DNA of 23,032 nt from Oscillospiraceae bacterium (GTDB taxonomy: Bacteria; Bacillota; Clostridia; Oscillospirales; Oscillospiraceae): contig JAISKU010000022.1 of assembly GCA_031261245.1 (NCBI GenBank), forward strand, positions 1-23,032. Direction: 5' to 3'. Under the pieces are notes generated by a model. That model was given only the letters and a program-made list of their open reading frames with translations. It was not told the DNA's origin and made no database searches. The position numbers were made by a program, and so were the translations under genes. Each line of letters opens with the position of its first letter. Position 1 is the stretch's first letter. Of this stretch, positions 6,527-13,554 are shown piece by piece.

Positions 6527-7399
6527 ATGAAAAAGTTCATCAAAACAGTGGCGCTCGTGTGTGCCCTCGCGGTAATCCTGCCGATGGCCTCGGCGCTCGC
6601 GGCCGACCCTGTCATTCAGGGCAACGACAAGGCGTCGGTTGACGTTACGAATATCGCCGACGGCTATATCAAGGTGAGCTACAAGTCGGTGACGAAATCA
6701 AAGCTGAAGGTCATCATACAGACCCCTAAGAAAACGCAATACAACTACAACCTCGCCGCCCCGAGCAAGGCGGATGAATCGCTCTGGGAGGTATTTCCAC
6801 TCTCCGAGGGCGACGGCAAGTACACGATAGGCGTGTACACGAACACAAGCGGCAACAAATACGCCACGACGTATTCGGCAAACGTCGATGTGAAGCTCAA
6901 GGATTCCTACGCGCCGTTCCTCGTGCCGAGCCAGTACGTCAACTATACGGATAAGAGCAAGACCGTCGCAAGGGCGACCGAGATTACGAAGGGCAAAAAG
7001 ACCGATCTCGAGAAGGTCGCCGCCGTATACGACGAGGTCATCAAGTTCACCTATGACAAGGAGCTTGCGGCAAACGTGCAGAGCGGCTACCTCCCGGACG
7101 TTGACAAGGTTCTCGCCTCCAAGAAGGGCATTTGCTTCGACTATGCGGCCGTCATGACGGCAATGCTTCGCAGCCAGAACATCCCGTGCCAGCTCGTCGT
7201 CGGATACGCGGGCGATGTGTACCACGCGTGGATTAACGTATACACAAAGGAAACGGGCTGGGTCGAGGGCTTCATACAGTTCGACGGCAAGCAGTGGAGC
7301 CGCATGGATCCGACGTTTGACTCGACGGGCAAGGGCAGCGATTCCGTCAAGAAATACATCGGCGACGGCAAAAACTACGCCGCGAAATACTACTACTAA
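6527..7399 (+). CDS. Secreted transglutaminase-like (papain-fold) protein
   Basis: Exported 290-aa protein with signal peptide 1-25 (cleavage likely after ASALA). Residues about 28-130 look like a beta-rich domain, possibly immunoglobulin-like. The C-terminal part is a transglutaminase-like cysteine protease fold with the expected catalytic triad: C203 (KKGICFDYAAVM), H233 (VYHAWINVY) and D261 (RMDPTFDS). Family members can be proteases, peptidases or cross-linkers, so the reaction cannot be read from sequence. The location is outside the membrane. It has its own promoter and terminator just before the pilus-like operon. A functional link, for example processing of surface or pilin-like proteins, is possible but unproven. 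Confidence 0.88.
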   Translation: MKKFIKTVALVCALAVILPMASALAADPVIQGNDKASVDVTNIADGYIKVSYKSVTKSKLKVIIQTPKKTQYNYNLAAPSKADESLWEVFPLSEGDGKYTIGVYTNTSGNKYATTYSANVDVKLKDSYAPFLVPSQYVNYTDKSKTVARATEITKGKKTDLEKVAAVYDEVIKFTYDKELAANVQSGYLPDVDKVLASKKGICFDYAAVMTAMLRSQNIPCQLVVGYAGDVYHAWINVYTKETGWVEGFIQFDGKQWSRMDPTFDSTGKGSDSVKKYIGDGKNYAAKYYY

Positions 7400-7443
7400 A
7401 GAGTTGCACGCAGACGGCAAAAATATGACGGTGTCCACAGCAG

Positions 7444-7473
7444 CGACACGGCGGTAATTCCGCCGTGTCGTTT
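7444..7473 (+). terminator. Terminator after the transglutaminase-like gene
   Basis: A perfect 11-bp stem pairs CGACACGGCGG (7444-7454) with CCGCCGTGTCG (7460-7470) around TAATT, followed by only TTT. The stem is strong and the T tract weak, so some readthrough into the downstream operon is possible. Confidence 0.65.
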
Positions 7474-7498
7474 ACGGATATAGGAAGGGTTACAACAG

Positions 7499-7504
7499 TA
7501 TAAT
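7499..7504 (+). promoter_or_regulatory. Possible -10 box of the pilus-like operon
   Basis: A perfect TATAAT lies 24 bases before ATG 7528, but there is no good -35 at 16-18 bases (GGATAT at best). A weak or activator-dependent promoter is suggested. GTTAC at 7489-7493 recalls motifs in the 6302-6397 spacer. Confidence 0.4.
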
Positions 7505-7527
7505 AAACCCAAAAAGGAGCGGAAAAC

Positions 7528-8544
7528 ATGAAACAGTTCTCACTCGCAAACATCTCCTCCTTCTGCATGTCGCTTCACCTGGCGTTGCAGGCCGGTATCC
7601 CGGTGCCCGAGGGCGTCGAGATGTACAAGGAGGAGGAGACGGACGCCGCCAGAAAAGCGAGTATCGGCAGCGTCGCGGAATCGCTGTCCCTCGGCGGGCT
7701 GCTGTCCGTCGCGCTCCGCGACTCCGGCGTTTTCCCCGATTACATGGTGGACATGGTGGAGGTCGGGGAGAAAACAGGCAAGCTCGACGACACGCTGCTG
7801 TCCCTGTCGCGCTACTACGACAGGCAGGAGACGATATCCAAGAGCATACGCGGCGCGATTACATACCCGATCATGCTCCTGTGCGTGCTGCTTCTCGTGC
7901 TCGTGATTTTTGTCGTGAAGATACTGCCGATTTTCTACGACGTGTACAAGCAGCTCGGAACGCAGATGTCAGGCGTCGCGACTGTGGCGCTCAATTTCGG
8001 CAAGTGGCTCAGTGCCTATTGGATTCCGATCGTCGCCGTCATCGCCGCGCTCGCGATTCTCGCGATTGTTTTCCGCGGCAAGCTAAAGGTTTTACTGCGC
8101 CGCGTATTCATGGGCGGCAAGCTCGGGGCATCCATGCTCGCCGCGCGCTTTTCCGGTATTCTGACCATGACGCTCTCCTCCGGCATGGACTCCGACGAGG
8201 CGCTGACTATGGCGGCGCGCCTGACGGAGGACAAGAAGGTCGCCGATAAAATCTCAGAGTGCGCGGCCGAGGCCTCGAAGGGTACGAGCTTTACGCAATG
8301 CGTCACGGACACGGGCATATTCCCCGCGCTTTACAACCGTATGCTCGCCATCGGCGTGCGCACGGGTAGCGCGGACACCGTTATGGATGAGATCGCCCGC
8401 AGAACCGGCGACGAGGCGAGCGACAGGCTCGAGGCGTTCATCGGGAAGATTGAGCCGACGCTCGTCATCATCATGTCGCTGCTCGTCGGGCTGCTGCTGC
8501 TGTCCGTCATGCTCCCGCTCGCCGGCATAATGTCGGCGATATAA
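7528..8544 (+). CDS. GspF/PilC-type inner-membrane platform protein
   Basis: Type II secretion F-family protein, the membrane platform on which pilus or pseudopilus ATPases act. The 338-aa product has the two expected tandem F-domain repeats, about residues 12-130 and 205-330. Each carries the family's glycine motif: VGEKTGKLDDTL at 79-90 and IGVRTGSADTVMD at 275-287. Membrane helices lie at about 113-134, 161-182 and 308-330. AAAGGAG at 7513-7519 fixes the start. It is slightly shorter than typical PilC (~400 aa), lacking part of the N-terminal region. First gene of an operon whose following genes are 12 bases or less apart up to 10206, with pilT 23 bases further on. Confidence 0.92.
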   Translation: MKQFSLANISSFCMSLHLALQAGIPVPEGVEMYKEEETDAARKASIGSVAESLSLGGLLSVALRDSGVFPDYMVDMVEVGEKTGKLDDTLLSLSRYYDRQETISKSIRGAITYPIMLLCVLLLVLVIFVVKILPIFYDVYKQLGTQMSGVATVALNFGKWLSAYWIPIVAVIAALAILAIVFRGKLKVLLRRVFMGGKLGASMLAARFSGILTMTLSSGMDSDEALTMAARLTEDKKVADKISECAAEASKGTSFTQCVTDTGIFPALYNRMLAIGVRTGSADTVMDEIARRTGDEASDRLEAFIGKIEPTLVIIMSLLVGLLLLSVMLPLAGIMSAI

Positions 8545-8556
8545 GGGGGAGACGCC

Positions 8557-8886
8557 ATGAAAAAGGCGCTTCGCGCCATTCTCGGCGCGCTGCGATCCTA
8601 CGGCATCGGTGTTGGTCTGTTCCTCGTCATCGTCGTCATGCTGCTCGGAGGGCTGTCCTCCACCGAGAGGGCGAGTGAGCAGGAGCAGCTGGACATGCTG
8701 CGCGACAACATCGCGCGCGCCGTAGTGAGCTGCTACGCGCTCGAGGGGCGGTATCCCGAGAGCCTCGACTATCTCGTCAGCAACTACAACGTCAGGATAG
8801 ACGAGTCAAAATTCGTCGTGCACTACATGATTTTCGGTGAGAACATCATGCCCGACGTCGATGTCTCCGCGCGTGAGGTGAGCTGA
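8557..8886 (+). CDS. Small single-helix pseudopilin-like protein
   Basis: 109-aa protein with a basic N-terminus, one membrane helix at about 16-35 and an extracytoplasmic domain. The ALEGRYPESLDYLVSNY segment (61-77) resembles the stretch after the helix in many type II/IV pseudopilins, where residues of the form EGxYPxsLdxL recur. No canonical prepilin-peptidase site (G before FTLxE) is visible, so it may be an uncleaved accessory. G-rich AAGGGGGA at 8544-8551 precedes the ATG. Its stop overlaps the next start by one base (TGATG). Role inferred from position and shape only. Confidence 0.75.
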   Translation: MKKALRAILGALRSYGIGVGLFLVIVVMLLGGLSSTERASEQEQLDMLRDNIARAVVSCYALEGRYPESLDYLVSNYNVRIDESKFVVHYMIFGENIMPDVDVSAREVS

Positions 8887-9371
8887 TGAAGAGATACATA
8901 CACACGGCTGACGCCGTTTTCGCGCTCATACTGTTCTGCGCGTTCGCGATCTCAATGCTCATGGTGCTCATGACCGGGGCGCAGGCGTATCAGGGCGTGC
9001 GCGACACCGTTGAGAACCACTATTCCGAGGACACGTGCATAAGCTACATCGCGATGAAGCTCCGCCACTATGACGACGAGGGCAGCTCCGTATACATCGG
9101 CGACATTGCCGGTCTGCCCGCGCTGTATTTGAGTGAGAGCTTCGACGGCGAGGAGTACGTGACCGCGATATACTTCTACGACGGCTACGTCATGGAGCTA
9201 TACGCGGAAAAGGGCTATGATTTCGACCCGGAGCACGGGTTCCGGATTGTCGCGGCGCGTGAGATGACCGTCTCCGAGCCGTCCGACGGTCTGTTCCGCA
9301 TCTCCTGCGTGGGCACCGGCGGCGCGCGCGCGGAGACGACTCTCGGTCTGCGCGGAGGTGGTGCGTCATGA
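8886..9371 (+). CDS. Membrane-anchored pilin-operon protein, probably DUF4860
   Basis: 161-aa protein with one N-terminal membrane helix (about 8-30) and an extracytoplasmic beta-rich region containing YISYIAMKLRH-like and VTAIYFYDGYVMELYAEKG segments. I associate this pattern with DUF4860 proteins found in pilus-like operons of Clostridia; that assignment is from memory and not certain. There is no prepilin cleavage motif. It is coupled by TGATG to the gene before and by a 4-base ATGA overlap to the gene after. Likely a minor pilin-like or assembly component (inference). Confidence 0.75.
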   Translation: MKRYIHTADAVFALILFCAFAISMLMVLMTGAQAYQGVRDTVENHYSEDTCISYIAMKLRHYDDEGSSVYIGDIAGLPALYLSESFDGEEYVTAIYFYDGYVMELYAEKGYDFDPEHGFRIVAAREMTVSEPSDGLFRISCVGTGGARAETTLGLRGGGAS

Positions 9372-9784
9372 AGGGTACGAAAACGAGCCTATTCCTCGTG
9401 GAGCTGATGATATCCCTGCTGCTGTTCGCGTTCTGCGCGGCCATCTGCATACAGATTTTCCACGCCGCGGGAGAGCGCACGCGCAAGAGTGAGGCACTCA
9501 GCAAGGGCGTGTTCTACGCGACGAGCGCGGCGGAAATATTCAAAAGCTCCGGCGGGGACATAGACGCCGTGGCGGACGCTCTCGGCGGCGAGGTCAGAGG
9601 CGGCACCGTCTACGCGCACTTTGACAGCGAGTGGAACATCAAGGCCGATGGCACCTCCTACACGCTCATTCTAAACGAGAGCGGCGACGGAGCCGCGACG
9701 ATTGAAGTCGAGGACGTCATCTCAAGCGAGAACAAGGGCGTCCTGCAAACGCTGTTCAGTATCAGAGTAAAGGCGGTGTCGTGA
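9368..9784 (+). CDS. Prepilin-like protein with a type IV pilin-type N-terminus
   Basis: 138-aa protein beginning MKGTKTSLFLVELMISLLLF. The short basic leader, the Glu in LFLVELM and the long hydrophobic helix (about 8-30) match the class III prepilin signal. If cleavage falls at the usual place, Glu is position +5, but the residue before the site would be Ser instead of the usual Gly. The rest is a short globular domain with mixed polar residues. It begins by a 4-base overlap with the preceding gene and its stop overlaps the next start. Best candidate for a true pilin-type subunit in the operon, although no prepilin peptidase gene is present in the window. Confidence 0.8.
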   Translation: MKGTKTSLFLVELMISLLLFAFCAAICIQIFHAAGERTRKSEALSKGVFYATSAAEIFKSSGGDIDAVADALGGEVRGGTVYAHFDSEWNIKADGTSYTLILNESGDGAATIEVEDVISSENKGVLQTLFSIRVKAVS

Positions 9785-10206
9785 TGAACAAGGAGCGCAA
9801 GCCGCGCCCGATGGGCTTAAACATCGGCTCCGCGTCGATCATCATGCTCTTCGCCGTGCTGTGCCTGACCGTGCTCTCGGCGCTCAGTCTGCTGTCGGCA
9901 AACTCACAGTATACCCTCGCAGAGCGCTCGGCGAAGGTCTCGGCGGCGTACTACGAGGCGGACTTCAAGGCGACCGAGATATATGAGCGCGTGAAGAACA
10001 ACGATTTCTCCGGCGTCGTGGCCGAGGACTACTATGACGACACGCGGTATTACAGCTACACCGTGGACATTGACGAGCACCAGAGGCTCGACGTGCGGCT
10101 CAGTATCGCGCACGGCGCCGTCGAGATTGTCAGGTGGAAGATAATCGAGTCCGGTGAGTGGACGCCCGACGACATTTTCGACCTCTGGCCGGGTGGGGAC
10201 GACTAA
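9784..10206 (+). CDS. Minor pilin-like membrane protein
   Basis: 140-aa protein with a polar basic N-terminus, then a hydrophobic segment at about 14-36 starting NIGSASIIMLFAVLCLTVLS, the style of PilX-like or minor pilin proteins in clostridial pilus operons. A helical stretch (SAKVSAAYYEADFKATEIYERV) and a small acidic domain follow. ATG 9784 overlaps the previous stop (TGATG). A GTG at 9781 is an alternative that would add one residue. Function is inferred from context. Confidence 0.75.
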   Translation: MNKERKPRPMGLNIGSASIIMLFAVLCLTVLSALSLLSANSQYTLAERSAKVSAAYYEADFKATEIYERVKNNDFSGVVAEDYYDDTRYYSYTVDIDEHQRLDVRLSIAHGAVEIVRWKIIESGEWTPDDIFDLWPGGDD

Positions 10207-10229
10207 AATTCATATTTGGAGGTAGACCG

Positions 10230-11294
10230 GTGCGGTCAGTTGAAGAAATACTCACATCAGCCGTCGAGCAGGGCGTGACGGACATATTCATCATCGCGGG
10301 CGGCTCCGTGGCGTTCAAGCTCAAGGGTAAAATAACGCCGCAGGAGGGGGATATGATTCTCCCCGACACGGCGCGCGAGCTCATCGGCAGGATTTACGAG
10401 CTCGCCCACCGCAACATCTCGGAGGTTGACAACGGCGACGACGATTTCGCGTTCTCCCTGCCCGGATTGTCGCGCTTCCGCGCGAGCGTATACAGACAGC
10501 GCGGCTCGCTCGCGGCCGTCATACGCATAATCTCGTTCGGTATTCCGGATTTCAGCACCCTCGCGATTCCCGAGAGCGTCATCACCTCGGCGGATCGGGC
10601 CTCCGGCCTGATTCTCGTGACCGGGCCGGCCGGAAGCGGCAAATCCACGACGCTCGCGTGTATGATCAACCACATCAACGAGACGCGCTCCGGTCACGTC
10701 ATCACGCTCGAGGATCCGATAGAGTACCTGCACCGCAACAACAAGTGCATCGTGTCACAGCGCGAGGTGTCGCTCGACACGACAAACTACGTCTCCGCGC
10801 TGCGCGCGTGCCTGCGTCAGGCGCCCGACGTCATTCTCGTCGGCGAGATGCGCGACTTTGACACGATTCAGACGGTCATGACGGCCGCCGAGACGGGGCA
10901 CCTCGTCATCTCGACGCTGCACACCGTCGGCGCGGCCGACACTGTGGATCGCATAATCGACGTGTTCCCGCCCGCGCAGCAGCAGCAGGTGCGAATCCAG
11001 CTTTCCATGCTGCTTCAGGCGGTCATCTCTCAGCAGCTCATCCCGACGGTATCCGGCGGACTGAAGCCCGCGTTTGAGATCATGTACAACAACACGGCGA
11101 TACGCACGCTGATTCGCGAGTCGAAGATTCACCAGATTGACTCCGCAATCGCCTCTGGCGCGGCGGAGGGCATGGTCGCGATGGATGCGAGCCTGCTCGA
11201 CCTGCGAAAGGCGGGCGAGATAACCGATGAGATGTGCCTGCACTACGCGTCAAACAGCGAGCTCATGACGAGAAGGCTCGCCGCGCTGAAATAA
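10230..11294 (+). CDS. pilT: PilT-type pilus retraction ATPase
   Basis: Secretion/pilus hexameric ATPase of the PilT branch, 354 aa. I chose GTG at 10230 because GGAGG (10218-10222) lies 7 bases before it; the frame is open further upstream, overlapping the previous gene. Motifs: Walker A GPAGSGKST (132-140), Asp box ITLEDPIEY (158-166), Walker B VILVGEMRD (201-209), His box GHLVISTLHT (223-232) and AIRTLIRE (290-297), which matches the AIRNLIRE signature of PilT retraction ATPases. PilB-type features (N-terminal MshEN domain, zinc-binding tetracysteine) are missing. PilT normally depolymerises pili using ATP. Here it is the only ATPase beside the platform protein, so it may run a simplified machine. 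It ends the operon at a strong bidirectional terminator. Confidence 0.93.
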   Translation: MRSVEEILTSAVEQGVTDIFIIAGGSVAFKLKGKITPQEGDMILPDTARELIGRIYELAHRNISEVDNGDDDFAFSLPGLSRFRASVYRQRGSLAAVIRIISFGIPDFSTLAIPESVITSADRASGLILVTGPAGSGKSTTLACMINHINETRSGHVITLEDPIEYLHRNNKCIVSQREVSLDTTNYVSALRACLRQAPDVILVGEMRDFDTIQTVMTAAETGHLVISTLHTVGAADTVDRIIDVFPPAQQQQVRIQLSMLLQAVISQQLIPTVSGGLKPAFEIMYNNTAIRTLIRESKIHQIDSAIASGAAEGMVAMDASLLDLRKAGEITDEMCLHYASNSELMTRRLAALK

Positions 11295-11332
11295 ACAAAA
11301 AAGACAGCCGCCTGTGGCGGCTGTCTTTTATT
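11292..11332. terminator. Bidirectional terminator, repeat copy A
   Basis: GACAGCCGCC (11303-11312) pairs with GGCGGCTGTC (11316-11325) around TGT, extended by A and T runs on both sides. It serves pilT on the + strand and the lipoprotein gene on the - strand. About 41 bases are almost identical to copy B at 12577-12617, differing by one A and one loop base. Confidence 0.88.
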
Positions 11333-12496
11333 CTACTCGAGTACGGCGTGTTCACTGATATAATCCAGGATAATTTGCGTGAGAACAGCCTGCTTTAAGT
11401 ACGGCATACCGTAGCTCACCTCATATTCAGAGTAATCGTCGGTGTCCATCCAGTCCCGAAAGTAGGCCGCGACGTCCTCGTCACTTACGGTTATATTTAA
11501 TTCCTCGGCGACCGCCTGAACAGCGAGGCTGCATTTTGCCGTGCTCGCGTTGTATTCCGCCTGATTTTCAATGAGCTGCTCCAACGACGCGCCGACGTAG
11601 GCTGTCAAAAACTCCTCGAGCTCCATGCCGTAGTAATCCGCGCCGCTCTGATAATACTGAATCATCGCGTTCTCCTGATATTCCAGCAGCGCCTCCGGCG
11701 CCGGCTTGACCGTCACGCCGTTGTATAAATACTCCTGAATATAGCTCCGGATTGCATTTTTTTGCAAATCGGTATATATGCCGTCCCGCAGCTCATCGAC
11801 AGTTTTCCAACCGTATTCCGCCGACAGGTTCTCCGCGACAAAATCATCTGTCAGCTCCGGAAATAACGTCAGCACAACGTAATTGACGGTCGTGACAAAC
11901 ACGGCGTCCTTTCCGTTTAGATTTTCCACACCGTAAGCCTCGGGAAATGTGACATTGACGTCAAACGTCTCACCCGGAGCATGTCCGATGAGCTGCTCAA
12001 GAAAATCATCGATATAGCTCGTCACGCCGATTGTAACCTCCGTGCCGGCCCCGCCCGTGCTGCCGTTTTCAAACGGAATCCCGTCCACGCTGCCCACGTA
12101 GTCGATGTTGACTGTATCCCCATCCGCAACCACGCGATCTGTGATCTGCTCACTTGTGGAATACACTTCCAAAAGGGCGTCAATCTCACTCTGTACAGCT
12201 TCGTCGGAGACGGTATGTGCAGCGCGCGGAATCGCGAGCGAATCATAATCAAACAGCTCTACATAATCGAGCGCGGTTATCCCTTTCCAAAAGCCGTTTT
12301 CATCGATGATGCCGCTGTATGAAAACGCCTCGCCCTCCGCATCGGCGGCTGCGGGTGTTGACGTGACCTCACCCCCACCGTCATCGGGCGCAGGTGAGAC
12401 GCCGGCTGTGTTCCCGTTCCCGGCGCAACCTGTCAGAAAGACGAGCAGCGCAGTGAGGGCGATAAAGAGGCAAAAGCGCGATTTGAGAATTTTCAT
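11333..12496 (-). CDS. Trigger-factor-like lipoprotein (FKBP-type prolyl isomerase)
   Basis: 387-aa exported lipoprotein. Signal peptide with lipobox FLTGC, lipidated Cys24. A Gly/Thr/Ala/Pro-rich spacer runs to about residue 65. An FKBP-type peptidyl-prolyl isomerase domain covers about 124-209, with GDTVNIDYVGSVDGIPFENG (126-145). It is followed by a helical region resembling the trigger-factor C-terminal domain (215-387). The ribosome-binding N-terminal domain of real trigger factor is replaced by the lipid anchor, so it should act outside the membrane as a foldase for secreted proteins (inference). AGGAGC at 12509-12504 fixes ATG 12496; a longer open frame upstream lacks a ribosome site. 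Sampled lines of the gene run at about 43-50% G+C against about 65-68% nearby, and twin terminators flank it. Confidence 0.9.
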   Translation of the reverse strand: MKILKSRFCLFIALTALLVFLTGCAGNGNTAGVSPAPDDGGGEVTSTPAAADAEGEAFSYSGIIDENGFWKGITALDYVELFDYDSLAIPRAAHTVSDEAVQSEIDALLEVYSTSEQITDRVVADGDTVNIDYVGSVDGIPFENGSTGGAGTEVTIGVTSYIDDFLEQLIGHAPGETFDVNVTFPEAYGVENLNGKDAVFVTTVNYVVLTLFPELTDDFVAENLSAEYGWKTVDELRDGIYTDLQKNAIRSYIQEYLYNGVTVKPAPEALLEYQENAMIQYYQSGADYYGMELEEFLTAYVGASLEQLIENQAEYNASTAKCSLAVQAVAEELNITVSDEDVAAYFRDWMDTDDYSEYEVSYGMPYLKQAVLTQIILDYISEHAVLE

Positions 12497-12563
12497 TGGT
12501 ATAGCTCCTAATTTTGTTTTTAATATGTGGCGAATCACACGCGTGTTTGTCCGTGCGCTCATC

Positions 12564-12592
12564 ATTATAGCACAACTAAACAAAAAAAGACA
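12564..12592 (-). promoter_or_regulatory. Extended -10 promoter of the lipoprotein gene
   Basis: On the - strand TATAAT (12569-12564) is preceded by TGC, giving an extended -10. At 17 bases the -35 position would be TGTCTT (12592-12587), inside the terminator of the upstream operon. The -35 is poor, so the promoter probably relies on the extended -10. Confidence 0.6.
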
Positions 12593-12617
12593 GCCGCCGT
12601 GGCGGCTGTCTTTTATT
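12577..12617 (-). terminator. Terminator of the small-protein trio, repeat copy B
   Basis: GACAGCCGCC (12589-12598) and GGCGGCTGTC (12601-12610), separated by only two bases, form the hairpin. On the - strand seven T follow it. It begins three bases after the stop of the gene ending at 12613. See copy A at 11292-11332. Confidence 0.85.
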
Positions 12618-12873
12618 TTGCGAACGCGCCGATTGCGAGAAACGCGAGGATTATGAGGAATTCCTCGTCGCCGCTCTCGAGGTACAGAAACAGGAACAGC
12701 AGAAGCAGCGCGATATCCGCGAGCTCAAGCCCGAACGGCAGCCCGCCGGAGAACAGTCCGCCCAAGCGCCTCCCGAGAGGCGACGCCGCGTCGTTTATGA
12801 CCGGATTTGGCGGTGACACCGGCTCCTCGTCAATCCTGTAGAATCTCCCCGAATTGCCAATGTATCGCGTCAT
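12613..12873 (-). CDS. Small membrane protein of unknown function
   Basis: 86-aa protein with a polar N-terminal half (MTRYIGNSGRFYRIDEEP) and two hydrophobic stretches, about 50-64 (ADIALLLLFLFLYLE) and 71-84 (EFLIILAFLAIGAFA), separated by ESGDE. It is probably a hairpin membrane protein. Its start overlaps the previous gene by four bases, so it is the third, translationally coupled member of a trio. I recognise the general type from Clostridia but know no function. Confidence 0.75.
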   Translation of the reverse strand: MTRYIGNSGRFYRIDEEPVSPPNPVINDAASPLGRRLGGLFSGGLPFGLELADIALLLLFLFLYLESGDEEFLIILAFLAIGAFAK

Positions 12874-13208
12874 AACCGGCCTCCGAATTCAGTCATGGCA
12901 AGCTTCGCCAGCCTTGCCAGCTTCGCCATTTCCGCGGCGCGCTCGATCTTCCCGCGCCGGGAATCCTTCAAATACGGAGTCAGCGCGCGCAGCAGCGCCT
13001 CTTTGTCGCTTCCCGCGTTGTACTCGCCCATCAGCTTGCCGATGAGGCCGAGCATTTTCGGGTCGAGGGACGACAGCGGCGACGCGTCGCCGCTCCCCGC
13101 CTCGCCGTCGGGCTGCGGCTGCGCGAACGATTTCGCGATTTCCGCAATCTTCGCCATCTGCTCCGGGTCGGAGAGCACCTTGTTCAGCGTATCCTCAAAA
13201 TCGCTCAT
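12870..13208 (-). CDS. Helical protein of unknown function, middle of a trio
   Basis: 112-aa soluble, charged, mainly helical protein. Its two conserved-looking parts are an N-terminal helix (FEDTLNKVLSDPEQMAKIAEIAKSF) and a C-terminal half (LDPKMLGLIGKLMGEYNAGSDKEALLRALTPYLKD, then a basic run RRGKIERAAEMAKLARLAKLA). A Gly/Ser/Asp linker joins them. I recall similar uncharacterised proteins in Oscillospirales, but there is no function to assign. Both ends overlap neighbours by four bases (ATGA), so the three products are probably made in fixed ratio. Confidence 0.78.
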   Translation of the reverse strand: MSDFEDTLNKVLSDPEQMAKIAEIAKSFAQPQPDGEAGSGDASPLSSLDPKMLGLIGKLMGEYNAGSDKEALLRALTPYLKDSRRGKIERAAEMAKLARLAKLAMTEFGGRL

Positions 13209-13465
13209 TTCATGAGCTCCCGGAGCTGACCCGCAAGGCGCGCGCCCTCCTGCGTAGAGAGCGCTTTTTTCACCGCCGCGGCCAGCGTCCCGATATCCCC
13301 GGACTTCGCGGCGCGCTCCAGCTCCGCCCCGCCGAGCAACTCGCGCACGCGCTGCCCGTCGCTTGAGGCGACGAGCTTTTCAAGCTCCGGGCGCTTTTCG
13401 GCGAGCTTTTGACCCTCCGGCGTTTTCAAAAACTCACCTGCGCGCTTATCAATACTCTCTGACAT
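13205..13465 (-). CDS. Small helical protein of unknown function, first of a trio
   Basis: 86-aa soluble, helix-rich protein starting MSESIDKRAGEFLKTPEGQK. I see two loosely similar segments: TPEGQKLAEKRPELEKLVAS near the start and STQEGARLAGQLRELM at the end, an EGxxL pattern that may be an internal duplication. ATG 13465 was chosen because GGAGGTG (13480-13474) lies 8 bases before it; the frame is open to 13501. It heads the coupled trio and overlaps the next gene by four bases. No function known to me. Confidence 0.78.
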   Translation of the reverse strand: MSESIDKRAGEFLKTPEGQKLAEKRPELEKLVASSDGQRVRELLGGAELERAAKSGDIGTLAAAVKKALSTQEGARLAGQLRELMK

Positions 13466-13470
13466 GGCAA

Positions 13471-13519
13471 CCGCACCTCCGCAATTATCTTTCTGAACCA
13501 TTATATTCGGGAGGTGCGG
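13471..13519 (-). repeat. Perfect 10-base inverted repeat over the trio promoter
   Basis: CCGCACCTCC at 13471-13480 and GGAGGTGCGG at 13510-13519 are exact inverted copies 29 bases apart. One arm contains the Shine-Dalgarno of the first trio gene; the other falls in the spacer between -35 and -10. It may be an operator or chance. Confidence 0.4.
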
Positions 13520-13529
13520 ATGTGTGCAA
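13500..13529 (-). promoter_or_regulatory. Promoter of the small-protein trio
   Basis: On the - strand TTGCAC (13529-13524), an 18-base spacer and TATAAT (13505-13500). Transcription would start near 13493, about 28 bases before ATG 13465. No terminator separates it from the upstream operon, so readthrough may add to it. Confidence 0.65.
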
Positions 13530-13554
13530 TTAAATTAACGCATTATCTCAACCG

